Part shown: positions 38,080 to 46,846 of the stretch, piece by piece
How the letters are laid out: each line of letters opens with the position of its first letter
Position numbering within the stretch: position 1 is the stretch's first letter
DNA from: Streptomyces sp. RPA4-2
GTDB lineage: Bacteria; Actinomycetota; Actinomycetes; Streptomycetales; Streptomycetaceae
Reading direction: 5' to 3'
DNA: 64,000 nt
Assembly (NCBI RefSeq): GCF_012273515.2
Contig: NZ_CP050975.2
Span: forward strand, 6,324,001-6,388,000
Translations under genes and position numbers: made by a program
Notes under the pieces: generated by a model
What the model was told of the DNA's origin: nothing
Database searches by the model: none
Seen by the model: the letters and a program-made list of their open reading frames with translations, nothing else

Positions 38080-38210
38080 GTGCTCTCGTTCGCCATGATT
38101 ATGGGCAGCAGGCGCGCCGGTCCGCAGTGACCGCCACGTACCACCACGTACGGGCGGGCACCGTCGTCCTCGACCCGCGCGCAGACCTCTCGCACCCGCG
38201 AGAGGTTTTT
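38080..38210 (+). promoter_or_regulatory. Candidate attenuator leader upstream of cimA
   Basis: A terminator-type hairpin, CCTCTCG/CGAGAGG (38186-38192 with 38199-38205) followed by TTTTTCGTTTT, lies 110 bases before cimA and cannot serve the TetR gene 250 bases upstream. A short frame from GTG 38080 (or ATG 38095) to TGA 38130 could encode a leader peptide containing Met-Ile-Met, but it lacks a clear ribosome site and a run of Leu/Ile/Val codons. Attenuation of a branched-chain amino acid gene is plausible by analogy with the ilvB leader. Confidence 0.5.
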
Positions 38211-38319
38211 CGTTTTCCTGGCCCACCACAAGCCGGGAAGGGAGCGCGAGGGATCATTGGGGGACGGTGGAGCCGGTCATTCCGGTACAGACCGAGATCC
38301 AACACAGGAGCCAGACACC

Positions 38320-39924
38320 ATGACCGAAACCAGCGAGCTCGACGATTCGTTCCACGTCTTCGACACGACCCTGCGCGACGGCGCGCAGCGTGAGGGCATC
38401 AACCTCACCGTGGCGGACAAGCTGGCCATCGCACGGCACCTGGACGACTTCGGGGTGGGCTTCATCGAGGGCGGCTGGCCCGGCGCCAACCCGCGGGACA
38501 CCGAGTTCTTCGCCCGCGCCCGGCAGGAGATCGACTTCAAGCACGCCCAGCTCGTGGCCTTCGGCGCCACCCGCCGGGCGGGAGCGAAGGCGAGCGAGGA
38601 CCAGCAGGTCAAGGCGCTGCTGGACTCCGGTGCCCCGGTGATCACGCTGGTGGCCAAGTCCCACGACCGCCATGTCGAGCTCGCGCTGCGCACGACCCTG
38701 GACGAGAACCTGGAGATGGTCCGCGACACCGTCTCCTACCTGTGCTCGCAGGGCCGGCGCGTCTTCGTCGACTGCGAGCACTTCTTCGACGGCTACCGCG
38801 CGAACCCCGCGTACGCGAAGGCGGTCGTCCGGGCCGCCTCCGAGGCGGGCGCCGACGTGGTCGTGCTCTGCGACACCAACGGCGGCATGCTCCCGGCCCA
38901 GGTCCAGGCGGTCGTCGCCACCGTCCTCGCCGACACCGGGGCCCGGCTCGGCATGCACGCCCAGGACGACACGGGCTGCGCGGTGGCCAACACGCTGGCC
39001 GCCGTCGACGCGGGCGCGACGCACGTGCAGTGCACGGCGAACGGCTACGGCGAGCGGGTCGGCAACTCGAACCTGTTCCCGGTGGTGGCGGCCCTGGAGC
39101 TGAAGTACGGCAAGCGGGTGCTGCCCGAGGGCGCGCTGCGGGAGATGACGAGGATCTCGCACGCGATCGCGGAGGTGGTCAACCTGACGCCTTCGACGCA
39201 CCAGCCCTATGTGGGTGTTTCCGCGTTCGCGCACAAGGCCGGTCTGCACGCTTCGGCGATCAAGGTCGACCCGGACCTCTACCAGCACATCGACCCCGAG
39301 CAGGTCGGCAACACCATGCGGATGCTGGTCTCCGACATGGCGGGCCGCGCGTCGATCGAACTCAAGGGCAAGGAACTCGGCATCGACCTCGGTGGCGACC
39401 GCGAACTGGTGGGCCGGGTCGTCGAGCGGGTCAAGGAACGCGAGCTCAGGGGCTATACGTACGAGGCGGCCGACGCGTCCTTCGAGCTCCTGCTGCGCGC
39501 GGAGGCCGAGGGCAGGGCCCGCACGTACTTCGAGGTCGAGTCCTGGCGGGCCATCGTCGAGGACCGCCCCGACGGCACCCACGCCAACGAGGCCACGGTC
39601 AAGCTCTTCGCCAAGGGCGAGCGCATCGTCGCCACCGCCGAGGGCAACGGTCCCGTCAACGCCCTCGACCGCGCGCTGCGGGTCGCGCTCGAGAAGATCT
39701 ACCCCCAGCTCGCCACGCTGGAACTCGTCGACTACAAGGTGCGCATCCTGGAGGGCAAGCACGGCACGTCCTCCACGACCCGTGTGCTCATCTCCACCTC
39801 CGACGGCGCGGGCGAGTGGTCCACGGTCGGCGTCGGGGAGAACGTCATCGCCGCGTCCTGGCAGGCACTGGAGGACGCGTGCACCTACGGTCTGCTGCGG
39901 GCGGGTGTGGAACCGGCCGCGTAG
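38320..39924 (+). CDS. cimA: Citramalate synthase / 2-isopropylmalate synthase-like enzyme
   Basis: 534 residues of the DRE-TIM metallolyase family, which condenses a 2-keto acid with acetyl-CoA. Family motifs: DTTLRDGAQREGINLT at the start, HAQDDTGCAVANTLAAVDAGATHVQCTANGYGER, FAHKAGLHASAI, and a C-terminal LeuA allosteric dimer domain (~residues 400-520). The length and sequence style fit the CimA subgroup (pyruvate to citramalate, an alternative isoleucine route) rather than LeuA. ATG 38320 follows AGGAG by nine bases; a TTG at 38257 is in frame. A hairpin at 38186 may attenuate it. The exact substrate, pyruvate or another keto acid, needs assay. Confidence 0.88.
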   Translation: MTETSELDDSFHVFDTTLRDGAQREGINLTVADKLAIARHLDDFGVGFIEGGWPGANPRDTEFFARARQEIDFKHAQLVAFGATRRAGAKASEDQQVKALLDSGAPVITLVAKSHDRHVELALRTTLDENLEMVRDTVSYLCSQGRRVFVDCEHFFDGYRANPAYAKAVVRAASEAGADVVVLCDTNGGMLPAQVQAVVATVLADTGARLGMHAQDDTGCAVANTLAAVDAGATHVQCTANGYGERVGNSNLFPVVAALELKYGKRVLPEGALREMTRISHAIAEVVNLTPSTHQPYVGVSAFAHKAGLHASAIKVDPDLYQHIDPEQVGNTMRMLVSDMAGRASIELKGKELGIDLGGDRELVGRVVERVKERELRGYTYEAADASFELLLRAEAEGRARTYFEVESWRAIVEDRPDGTHANEATVKLFAKGERIVATAEGNGPVNALDRALRVALEKIYPQLATLELVDYKVRILEGKHGTSSTTRVLISTSDGAGEWSTVGVGENVIAASWQALEDACTYGLLRAGVEPAA

Positions 39925-39944
39925 CGCGAGCAGCCGGGCACGGG

Positions 39945-39974
39945 CCCCGGCGAGGTGTGAAGACCTCGCCGGGG
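39945..39974. terminator. Bidirectional terminator between cimA and the GH30 gene
   Basis: A perfect 12-bp stem (CCCCGGCGAGGT/ACCTCGCCGGGG) with a six-base loop lies between the convergent stops. Confidence 0.75.
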
Positions 39975-39996
39975 ACCCGCGCCGGACCTCCGTGGC

Positions 39997-41862
39997 CTAC
40001 TGCAGGTGCCACTTCTGGTTGGCCGCTCCCGTGCACGTCCAGATCTGCGCCCGTGCCCCGTTCGCCGAGGAGTTGTCGGTCACGTCGAGGCACTTGTTCG
40101 CCGCGGTGTTGACCACGTCACCCGTCGAGGCGTTGTACGACCACCGCTGGGCGCCGCTCCCGTTGCAGTCGTACAGCTGGACCTTGGCGCCGTTCGCGGT
40201 CGAGGCCGAGGTCACGTCCAGGCACTTGCCGAGCGTCTGCACCGAGCCGTCCGCCTGCACCGCCCACTTCTGGGCCGCGCTGCCGTTGCAGTCGTAGAGC
40301 TGCACCGCGGCGCCGTTGGCGCTCGAACCGCCCGCCACGTCCAGGCACTTGCCCGCGAGCCCGACGAAGGAGCCCGACTGGCCGCCGCCCCCGCCCGACT
40401 GCGTGCCGGACCAGGTGAAGGTGGCCGAGGTCTTGCCCGGCAACGAGTAGGTGGCGTGCTGCGAGCCCCAGTTGACAGTGATCGTCTTCGCGGCGGACGC
40501 GTCGTTGTACGCGATCAGCGCCTTCGACCCGTCCGGGTTGCGCCACGCCACGTTCGGCACCGACGTGGACGCCGTCGACGCGATCCGCTGGGCACCGGGC
40601 CGGACGAACTTCGTCAGGTGGCCCATCGTGTAGTACTCGACCGTGTAGTCGACGCTCCCGCTCGCCCCGTCGCCGTTGTGCACGGTGATCAGCCCGCTGC
40701 ACGTCCCGCAGCCGCCGTTGTGCGGCCCCCGGTTCTGGTCCACGGCCAGCGACCACTTCGTCACCGACTTCGCCCAGTTGCGCGTGTAGTCGACGATGTT
40801 GAGCATGTCCTCGCGCTGCTGGTTGGCGATCCAGGTGCCGCCCGAGTGCTCGGTCCCGAAGGCGTCCAGCCCCGGGTACTGGTTGTGCACACTCGTCTGC
40901 TTGTTGATGTCCCCGCCGTACCCGTGCCAGGCGATCCCGCCGAAGTTCGGGTGGGAGCGCACCGCCGCGTCGTCGACGGTCGGGGCGGCGTACGAGTCGT
41001 ACACGTCCCAGTTCCAGTCGTGGGCGAGGACCTTCGTGGACAGGCCCGCCGCCTGCAGCTTCGGCAGCAGCTCGCTCTTGGTGAAGTAGGCGAGCCCGGA
41101 GCCGTTCCAGCTCATCGAGGGGTACCCCGAGCAGCAGGTCGGCTCGTTCTGCGCGGTGACGTACGAGACCGGCACGCCCTGGTCCCGGTAGGCCTGGAGA
41201 TACTTCACGAAGTACGAGGCGTACGCCCCGTAGTCCTCGGACTTCAGCCAGCCGCCGTTGAGCTGCCCGCTGTCCTTCATCCAGGCCGGAGCCGTCCACG
41301 GCGAGGCCATCACCGTCAGCGACGGGTTCAGCTGGAGCGCCTGCTTCGTCAGCGGCACCACGTCCGCCAGGTCGTGCGCGATCGAGAACTGCGCCAGGTT
41401 CGGGTCGCTCTGCCCGGCCGGCACGTCGTCGTAGGTGTAGCCGAACCGCGCGAGGTCCGACGCGCCCATCGGATTGCGCAGGAAGGACAGCCCGATGCCG
41501 TCCGTCGGTGAGAACAGCTTGCGCATCGTGGCGTCCCGCGTCGACTGCGAGAGCGCGCCACTGCTGTTCATCAGCCAGGCGGCGGTGTCGGTGAAGGAGG
41601 CACCGCCGCCGGTGAAGGTCTGGTACCGGGTGTTCTCGTCGACGGTGATGTTCTCGCCGCTTCCGCCGCTGCCGGACTGGAAGGCGAACGGCGCCTGGGC
41701 CTGGAGCCCGCGTACGACATGACGGCCGCCGTCGTCATCGGTCGTGGTCAGCCAGGCGGTGACCTGTTCGCCCGCGGCGTGCGCGGGCGCGGCCGCCGTG
41801 AACCCGGCCGTGGTGAGCAGACCGGCGAGAAGCAGCCGGACCGCTCGAGTGGATCCCCTCAT
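39997..41862 (-). CDS. Secreted GH30 glycoside hydrolase with C-terminal ricin-type (CBM13) domain
   Basis: 621 residues. A Sec signal peptide (MRGSTRAVRLLLAGLLTTAG..., cut after AHA) precedes a GH30 (beta/alpha)8 barrel. The acid/base Glu lies in VTAQNEPTCCSGYP and the nucleophile Glu in DAFGTEHSGGTW, with TVMASPWTAPAWMKDSG upstream. A Gly-rich linker leads to a beta-trefoil with three repeats ending AAQKW, GAQRW and ANQKW, the QxW signature of CBM13. GH30 members cleave beta-1,6- or beta-1,3-glucans, xylans or glucosylceramide, so the substrate is open. ATG 41862 follows GAAGGG. It is divergent from a GH3 gene with a nearly identical promoter. Confidence 0.9.
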   Translation of the reverse strand: MRGSTRAVRLLLAGLLTTAGFTAAAPAHAAGEQVTAWLTTTDDDGGRHVVRGLQAQAPFAFQSGSGGSGENITVDENTRYQTFTGGGASFTDTAAWLMNSSGALSQSTRDATMRKLFSPTDGIGLSFLRNPMGASDLARFGYTYDDVPAGQSDPNLAQFSIAHDLADVVPLTKQALQLNPSLTVMASPWTAPAWMKDSGQLNGGWLKSEDYGAYASYFVKYLQAYRDQGVPVSYVTAQNEPTCCSGYPSMSWNGSGLAYFTKSELLPKLQAAGLSTKVLAHDWNWDVYDSYAAPTVDDAAVRSHPNFGGIAWHGYGGDINKQTSVHNQYPGLDAFGTEHSGGTWIANQQREDMLNIVDYTRNWAKSVTKWSLAVDQNRGPHNGGCGTCSGLITVHNGDGASGSVDYTVEYYTMGHLTKFVRPGAQRIASTASTSVPNVAWRNPDGSKALIAYNDASAAKTITVNWGSQHATYSLPGKTSATFTWSGTQSGGGGGQSGSFVGLAGKCLDVAGGSSANGAAVQLYDCNGSAAQKWAVQADGSVQTLGKCLDVTSASTANGAKVQLYDCNGSGAQRWSYNASTGDVVNTAANKCLDVTDNSSANGARAQIWTCTGAANQKWHLQ

Positions 41863-41910
41863 GGGGCGCCGCCCTTCTGGAGGTGGGGGTGGGGAGGCGT
41901 GCGAGGCGTG

Positions 41911-41939
41911 AGTAAATGACGGCTCGCGGGGCGCGTCAA
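41911..41939 (-). promoter_or_regulatory. Predicted promoter of the GH30 gene
   Basis: Reading on the minus strand, TTGACG (41939-41934), 17 bases, then TTTACT (41916-41911) followed by CACGCC. Both hexamers and spacing fit a housekeeping promoter and match the divergent one at 42022. Confidence 0.65.
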
Positions 41940-42021
41940 GGGGGTGCGCGTTCACACTTTGAAGGAACAACACCCCTGATCCGGCCGGGGGTTGAGTCTG
42001 TACCGGTTCTGACGTGAAGCC

Positions 42022-42050
42022 TTGACGGTCCCCCGTGGCATCAGTTAACT
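42022..42050 (+). promoter_or_regulatory. Predicted promoter of the GH3 gene
   Basis: TTGACG (42022-42027), a 17-base spacer, then TTAACT (42045-42050) followed by CACGCC, about 50 bases before the GH3 start. It is the mirror of the GH30 promoter. Confidence 0.65.
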
Positions 42051-42100
42051 CACGCCGTGATCTAAGCCGTAAGTGAACTACGAGAGCCGAGGGAAGGTCC

Positions 42101-45100
42101 ATGCGAAGAACCGCCCTGCTCGCCTCAGCCGCCCTGCTCGTCGGGCTGCTTCCGCTGGCCGCGGCCGGCACGGTCGCCGCGGCCGACGACCCAGCCCCCG
42201 TCCCGGTCGACCGCTTCGAGGGGGAAGTGCCCTTCGCGAGCCAGCCCGCCGACGGCATCTTCACCTGGGGTGGCGACGCCGACGACCCGCCCGCACTCGC
42301 CCTGACCGCACGGCCGGACGCTCCCGAGGGCGACAAGGTCCTCGGCGGCGACTACGACATCAGCGGCTATGGCGGCTTCACCCACGACTTCGCCGCCGGC
42401 CAGCCGGCCCACGACTGGTCCGCCCACCGGGGCATCCGCTTCTGGTGGGACGGCCAGAACAACGCGAAGAAGGTCAACTTCGAGATCAAGGACGGCGGCG
42501 CCCACGGCGAGGCCTCCGAGCTGTGGACGACCTCCTTCACGGACGACTTCACCGGCTGGAAACAGATCGAGATCCCCTTCGGCAACTTCACCTATCGCAC
42601 GGACTACCAGCCCGTCGGCGGAATCGACCAGGTTCTCGGCCTCACCCAGATGTGGGGGTACGCCGTCACGCTCCCGGTCGGCGTCAAGGGCCACTTCGCC
42701 ATGGACGACGTCGAGCTGTACGGCAAGGCGGACCAGTCCCTGCGGGCCTCCGTGAACGCCGACTCGGCCGTCTACCCGGTGAAGGAGGGCGGCTCGGCGA
42801 CGGTGAAGCTCTCCGTCGCCACCACCGGGTCCGCCCCGCTCGACGAACCCGTGACGGTCGCCTACGAGAGCGCGGGCGGCACCGCCGAGTCCGGCAAGGA
42901 CTACACACCGGTCAAGGGTGAGATCACCTTCCCGGCGGGCACCGCCTCCGGGGCCTCCCGCACGATCCGGGTGTCCACCCTGAAGGACCGGTCGGCCGAG
43001 GCCGCCGAGACGATCCCCCTCAAGCTGACGGTCACCGGCGCGAAGGCCCCCGCCGAGACCCCGCAGGTGGTCATCGACGCCCACGGGCTGCCGTACCTGG
43101 ACCCGAAGCTGTCCGTGCGCAAGCGGGTCGCCGACCTCGTCTCCCGGATGTCCCTGGAGGAGAAGGCCGGACAGATGACCCAGGCCGAGCGCGGCGCGAT
43201 CGGAGCGGGCGGCGACATCGCCTCGTACGACCTCGGCTCGCTGCTCTCCGGCGGCGGCTCCACGCCGACGCCGAACACCCCCGCGGCCTGGGCGAAGATG
43301 ATCGACGGCTACCAGCTCCGGACGCAGGCCACCCGGTTCCAGATCCCGCTGATCTACGGCGTGGACGCGGTGCACGGCCACAACAACCTCGCCGGCGCGA
43401 CGATCATGCCGCACAACATCGGCATCGGCGCGACCCGCGACCCGGGTCTGGCGGAGAAGGCGGGCTCGGTGACGGCCGCCGAGGTCCGCGCCACCGGCAT
43501 CCCGTGGGACTTCGCCCCCTGCCTGTGCGTGACCCGCGACGAACGGTGGGGCCGCTCGTACGAGTCCTTCGGTGAGGACCCGGCCCTCGTGAAGTCCATG
43601 GAGACGGTCATCCAGGGCCTCCAGGGCGCCCGCGACGGCAGCGACCTGAAGGACGACGACAAGGTGCTGGCGACCGCGAAGCACTTCGTGGGCGACGGCG
43701 GCACGGAGTACGGCTCCTCCACGACCGGCTCCTACACCATCGACCAGGGCGTCACGAAGGTCACCCGGCAGCAGCTGGAGGCCGTGCACCTGGCCCCGTA
43801 CCAGACGGCCGTCGACCGCGGCATCGGCACGGTCATGCCCTCGTACTCCTCGCTCGACATCCTGGGCGACGGTCAGGGCCCGGTGAAGATGCACGCCCGC
43901 GCGGACATGATCAACGGCGTGCTCAAGGGCCGGATGGGCTTCGACGGCTTCGTGATCAGTGACTGGAACGCCATCGACCAGCTCCCCGGCGACTACGCCT
44001 CCCACGTCCGCACCTCGGTCAACGCGGGCGTCGACATGATGATGGTGCCGTACTCCTACAAGGACTTCCGTACGACGCTCATCGACGAGACGAACGCCGG
44101 CCGCGTCACCGCGCAGCGGATCGACGACGCCGTGTCGCGGATCCTGACGCAGAAGTTCAAGCTCGGCCTCTTCGAGAAGCCGTACGCCGACACGAGCGGC
44201 GCGTCGCGGATCGGCTCGCCCGCGCACCGGGCGGTGGCCCGCGAGGCGGCGGCCGAGTCGCAGGTCCTGCTGAAGAACTCGGCGGGCGTGCTGCCCCTGA
44301 AGAAGTCCCAGAAGGTCTACGTCGCCGGTTCGAACGCCGACGACCTCGGCAACCAGACCGGCGGCTGGACCATCACCTGGCAGGGCTCCTCCGGAAAGAA
44401 CACGGACGGCACCACGATCCTGGAGGGGATGAAGCGCGCGGGCGGTGACGTCACCTACTCGAAGGATGCCTCCGCGCCCACCGGCGGTTACGACGTGGGG
44501 GTGGTCGTCGTCGGCGAGACCCCGTACGCCGAGGGCGTCGGCGATGTCGGCAACGGCAACGACCTGGAGCTGACGGCCGCCGACAAGGCCGCCGTGGACA
44601 AGGTGTGCGCCGCCATGAAGTGCGCGGTCCTGATCGTCTCCGGCCGCCCGCAGCTCATCGGCGACCGCCTCGGTGACATCGACGCGCTCGTCGCCTCCTG
44701 GCTGCCCGGCACCGAGGGCGACGGTGTCGCGGACGTCCTCTACGGCAGGCGGCCCTTCACCGGACAGCTCCCCGTCACCTGGCCGAAGTCGGAGGCCCAG
44801 CTGCCGATCAACGTCGGTGACACGGCCTACGATCCCCAGTTCCCCTACGGCTGGGGGCTGACCACGCTCAGCAAGGTCCCCGAGGGCGGTTCCGCGACCC
44901 TCAGGGCCCTCGCCCTGGTGGCCGCTGGCGCGGACCGGGCGGGCGCCGACGCGCTGGGCCGCGCCGTCGTCTCCAAGGCCCGCCTGCTGGTCCAGCAGAA
45001 ACTGTCCTCGGCCCTCACGCCGGCCACCAGCAAACCCTTCGCCGACGCCGATCACCTCCTCCTGACGGGCCACTACGCCGAGGCGGTGAGCAAGCTGACG

Positions 45101-45121
45101 GAGGCGTACCGCGCCGCGTGA
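42101..45121 (+). CDS. Secreted multidomain GH3 beta-glucosidase
   Basis: 1006 residues. Domains in order: a Sec signal (MRRTALLASAALLVGLLPLAAAGTVAAAD); a carbohydrate-binding jelly-roll (~35-215, CBM11-like: GIRFWWDGQNNAKKVNFEI, WKQIEIPFGNFTY); a Calx-beta domain (~220-325, TAESGKDYTPVKGEITFPAGT); then GH3 N- and C-domains (~330-930). The catalytic Asp lies in FDGFVISDWNAIDQ, and substrate residues in YGVDAVHGHNNLAGATIMPHNIGIG and KHFVGDGGTEYG. A ~65-residue helical tail follows. ATG 42101 follows GGGAAGG. It probably trims oligosaccharides released by the divergent GH30 enzyme. The CBM11/Calx-beta/GH3 order is unusual. Confidence 0.92.
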   Translation: MRRTALLASAALLVGLLPLAAAGTVAAADDPAPVPVDRFEGEVPFASQPADGIFTWGGDADDPPALALTARPDAPEGDKVLGGDYDISGYGGFTHDFAAGQPAHDWSAHRGIRFWWDGQNNAKKVNFEIKDGGAHGEASELWTTSFTDDFTGWKQIEIPFGNFTYRTDYQPVGGIDQVLGLTQMWGYAVTLPVGVKGHFAMDDVELYGKADQSLRASVNADSAVYPVKEGGSATVKLSVATTGSAPLDEPVTVAYESAGGTAESGKDYTPVKGEITFPAGTASGASRTIRVSTLKDRSAEAAETIPLKLTVTGAKAPAETPQVVIDAHGLPYLDPKLSVRKRVADLVSRMSLEEKAGQMTQAERGAIGAGGDIASYDLGSLLSGGGSTPTPNTPAAWAKMIDGYQLRTQATRFQIPLIYGVDAVHGHNNLAGATIMPHNIGIGATRDPGLAEKAGSVTAAEVRATGIPWDFAPCLCVTRDERWGRSYESFGEDPALVKSMETVIQGLQGARDGSDLKDDDKVLATAKHFVGDGGTEYGSSTTGSYTIDQGVTKVTRQQLEAVHLAPYQTAVDRGIGTVMPSYSSLDILGDGQGPVKMHARADMINGVLKGRMGFDGFVISDWNAIDQLPGDYASHVRTSVNAGVDMMMVPYSYKDFRTTLIDETNAGRVTAQRIDDAVSRILTQKFKLGLFEKPYADTSGASRIGSPAHRAVAREAAAESQVLLKNSAGVLPLKKSQKVYVAGSNADDLGNQTGGWTITWQGSSGKNTDGTTILEGMKRAGGDVTYSKDASAPTGGYDVGVVVVGETPYAEGVGDVGNGNDLELTAADKAAVDKVCAAMKCAVLIVSGRPQLIGDRLGDIDALVASWLPGTEGDGVADVLYGRRPFTGQLPVTWPKSEAQLPINVGDTAYDPQFPYGWGLTTLSKVPEGGSATLRALALVAAGADRAGADALGRAVVSKARLLVQQKLSSALTPATSKPFADADHLLLTGHYAEAVSKLTEAYRAA

Positions 45122-45147
45122 CGTCCACCTCGTAGCCCGCGAGCACG

Positions 45148-45215
45148 GTGCGGGTGGGAGCGGGTGGGGCGGGTGGGGCTGGGGTTACCCCTGGCCACCT
45201 CTGTCCCACCCGCAC
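45148..45215 (+). terminator. Long hairpin after the GH3 gene
   Basis: GTGCGGGTGGG (45148-45158) pairs with CCCACCCGCAC (45205-45215), enclosing a smaller GGGG/CCCC hairpin. It starts 27 bases after the GH3 stop. Confidence 0.5.
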
Positions 45216-45267
45216 CCGATGCTCCGTTCAGCGCACGTTCGCGCAGGTTTCGGGTAGCTTCGGAGAT

Positions 45268-46650
45268 ATGAAGGCCGCACTGATCCGGGGGCTCCCCGGA
45301 CTGCTGATCGCGCTGCTCCTCGCCGCTCTCGCGGCCCTCTCTCCCGGCGCGTACCCCGCGCACGCGGCCACCGCCACCGCCACCGACGTCGGCACGGTGG
45401 CGGCGGCCCTTCGCAGGAGCCCGGTCTACGTCGACCCCGCGGCCTCCGCCCAGTTGTCCGCGGCGGACGCCCGCGCCCTCGCCGCGAAGATCAAGAAGGC
45501 GGACAAGCCCGTCTTCGTGGCGGTTCTCCCCGACGGCTTCCCCACCCAGAACCTCTTCCAGAACCTCCGCACGGACACCGGCGTCACCGGCCTGTACGCC
45601 ATCAGGCTCGGCACCCGCTTCGACGCCCGCGCGGACTCCGCCGTGCTGGCCCGCACCGGCGTGCAGAACCTCGTCACCAGCGTCCAGGGCGAACCCGCCA
45701 AGACCCAGCTGAACGACTTCACGGACCGCGCGCTCAACAGCGTCAAGGGCTCGGCCCCGAGCAGTTGGGGGTCCCACGCGGGCGGCGGGGACGGCGGCGT
45801 CTCCACGACCGCGCTGATCGCCGTCGGCGCCGTGGTCGTGGCCGGCGGCGCGGGCGCGTACACACTCGTACGCCGCAACCGGCGCCGCAGGTCGCAGGAG
45901 CAGCGGGCCGCGCTGGACAAGCTCCGCGTCGTGGTGGACGAGGACATCACCGCCTTCGGCGAGGAACTCGACCGGCTGGACTTCCACCCCGCGGAGGTCG
46001 GCGCGGACGACGCGATGCGCGCCGACTACGAACGCGCGCTCGACGCGTACGAACAGGCGAAGTCGTCGATGACGGCCGCCCGCCGCCCGGAGGACGTACG
46101 CGCCGTCACCGAGGCGCTGGAGGACGGCCGCTTCTCCCTCGCGCTGCTGGCCGCCCGCCGGGAGGGCCGCCCGCTGCCGGAGCGCCGCGCACCCTGCTTC
46201 TTCGACCCGCGGCACGGTCCCTCGGTCGCGGACGCGACCTGGACGCCGGCCGGCGGCGCGGCCCGCGAGGTCCCCGTCTGCGCGGCGGACCGGGCCCGGC
46301 TGGCCGACGGCGACGACCCGGCGGTCCGCGAGGTCGACACCGAGTACGGCCGCCGCCCCTACTGGGACGCGGGACCGGCCTACGGCCCCTGGGCGGGCGG
46401 CTACTTCGGCGGCGGCATCCTCCCCGGCCTCCTCGTCGGCACCCTGCTCGGCGGCGCGATGGCCACCCCCTCCTACGCGGCCGACTACGGCACCGGTTAC
46501 GGGGACTTCGGCGGCTACGACGGCGGCGACGTCTCGGGTGCCTCCTTCGACCCCGGCGACTTCGGCGGCGGATTCGGGGACGGCGGGGGCGGAGGGGACG
46601 GCGGGGGCGGCGACTTCGGCGGCGGAGGAGATTTCGGCGGCGGCTTCTGA
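45268..46650 (+). CDS. Exported single-pass membrane protein with Gly-rich C-terminus, function unknown
   Basis: 460 residues. An N-terminal signal (MKAALIRGLPGLLIALLLAALAALSPGAYPAHA) precedes an extracytoplasmic domain (~35-165) that recalls TPM/DUF-type domains (PVYVDPAASAQLSAADARAL, KPVFVAVLPDGF). A membrane helix follows (TTALIAVGAVVVAGGAGAYTLV) with an RRNRRRR stop-transfer. The cytoplasmic part has a coiled segment (~215-270) and the tail is almost only Gly, Asp and Phe. ATG 45268 has GGAG very close upstream. It is convergent with a GNAT gene. Similar proteins are common in Streptomyces but I know no function. Confidence 0.78.
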   Translation: MKAALIRGLPGLLIALLLAALAALSPGAYPAHAATATATDVGTVAAALRRSPVYVDPAASAQLSAADARALAAKIKKADKPVFVAVLPDGFPTQNLFQNLRTDTGVTGLYAIRLGTRFDARADSAVLARTGVQNLVTSVQGEPAKTQLNDFTDRALNSVKGSAPSSWGSHAGGGDGGVSTTALIAVGAVVVAGGAGAYTLVRRNRRRRSQEQRAALDKLRVVVDEDITAFGEELDRLDFHPAEVGADDAMRADYERALDAYEQAKSSMTAARRPEDVRAVTEALEDGRFSLALLAARREGRPLPERRAPCFFDPRHGPSVADATWTPAGGAAREVPVCAADRARLADGDDPAVREVDTEYGRRPYWDAGPAYGPWAGGYFGGGILPGLLVGTLLGGAMATPSYAADYGTGYGDFGGYDGGDVSGASFDPGDFGGGFGDGGGGGDGGGGDFGGGGDFGGGF

Positions 46651-46670
46651 GCGACGGCGCCCCGAGCCAC

Positions 46671-46735
46671 GGCGTCGCGAGGCCCGGCGTCGCGAGGCCC
46701 GGCGTCGCGAGGCCCGGCGTCGCGAGGCCCGGCGT
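46671..46735. repeat. 15-base tandem repeats between convergent genes
   Basis: Four perfect copies of GGCGTCGCGAGGCCC (46671-46730) plus five bases of a fifth, starting 21 bases after the membrane protein stop. Units are directly adjacent, without spacers, so this is a minisatellite and not a CRISPR array. Confidence 0.92.
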
Positions 46736-46846
46736 GGGCACGGGCGAGGAGGTCCGGCAGGGCCGCCGCCGGACGCGGTACCTCGCACTCGGTCCCGCTC
46801 GGCGTCCGGAGTGGCCGCGGCCTGACATCGGGCCCGGCCATGCTTC

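Noticed and set aside
38052-38393. A 113-codon frame overlapping the cimA start
   Set aside because: It runs through the leader hairpin and into cimA in the wrong frame, with no domain.
42125-45073. A 982-codon open frame antisense to the GH3 gene
   Set aside because: Shadow frame produced by high GC; its product is His/Gly/Val/Arg-rich with no domain, while the plus strand encodes a clear GH3 enzyme.
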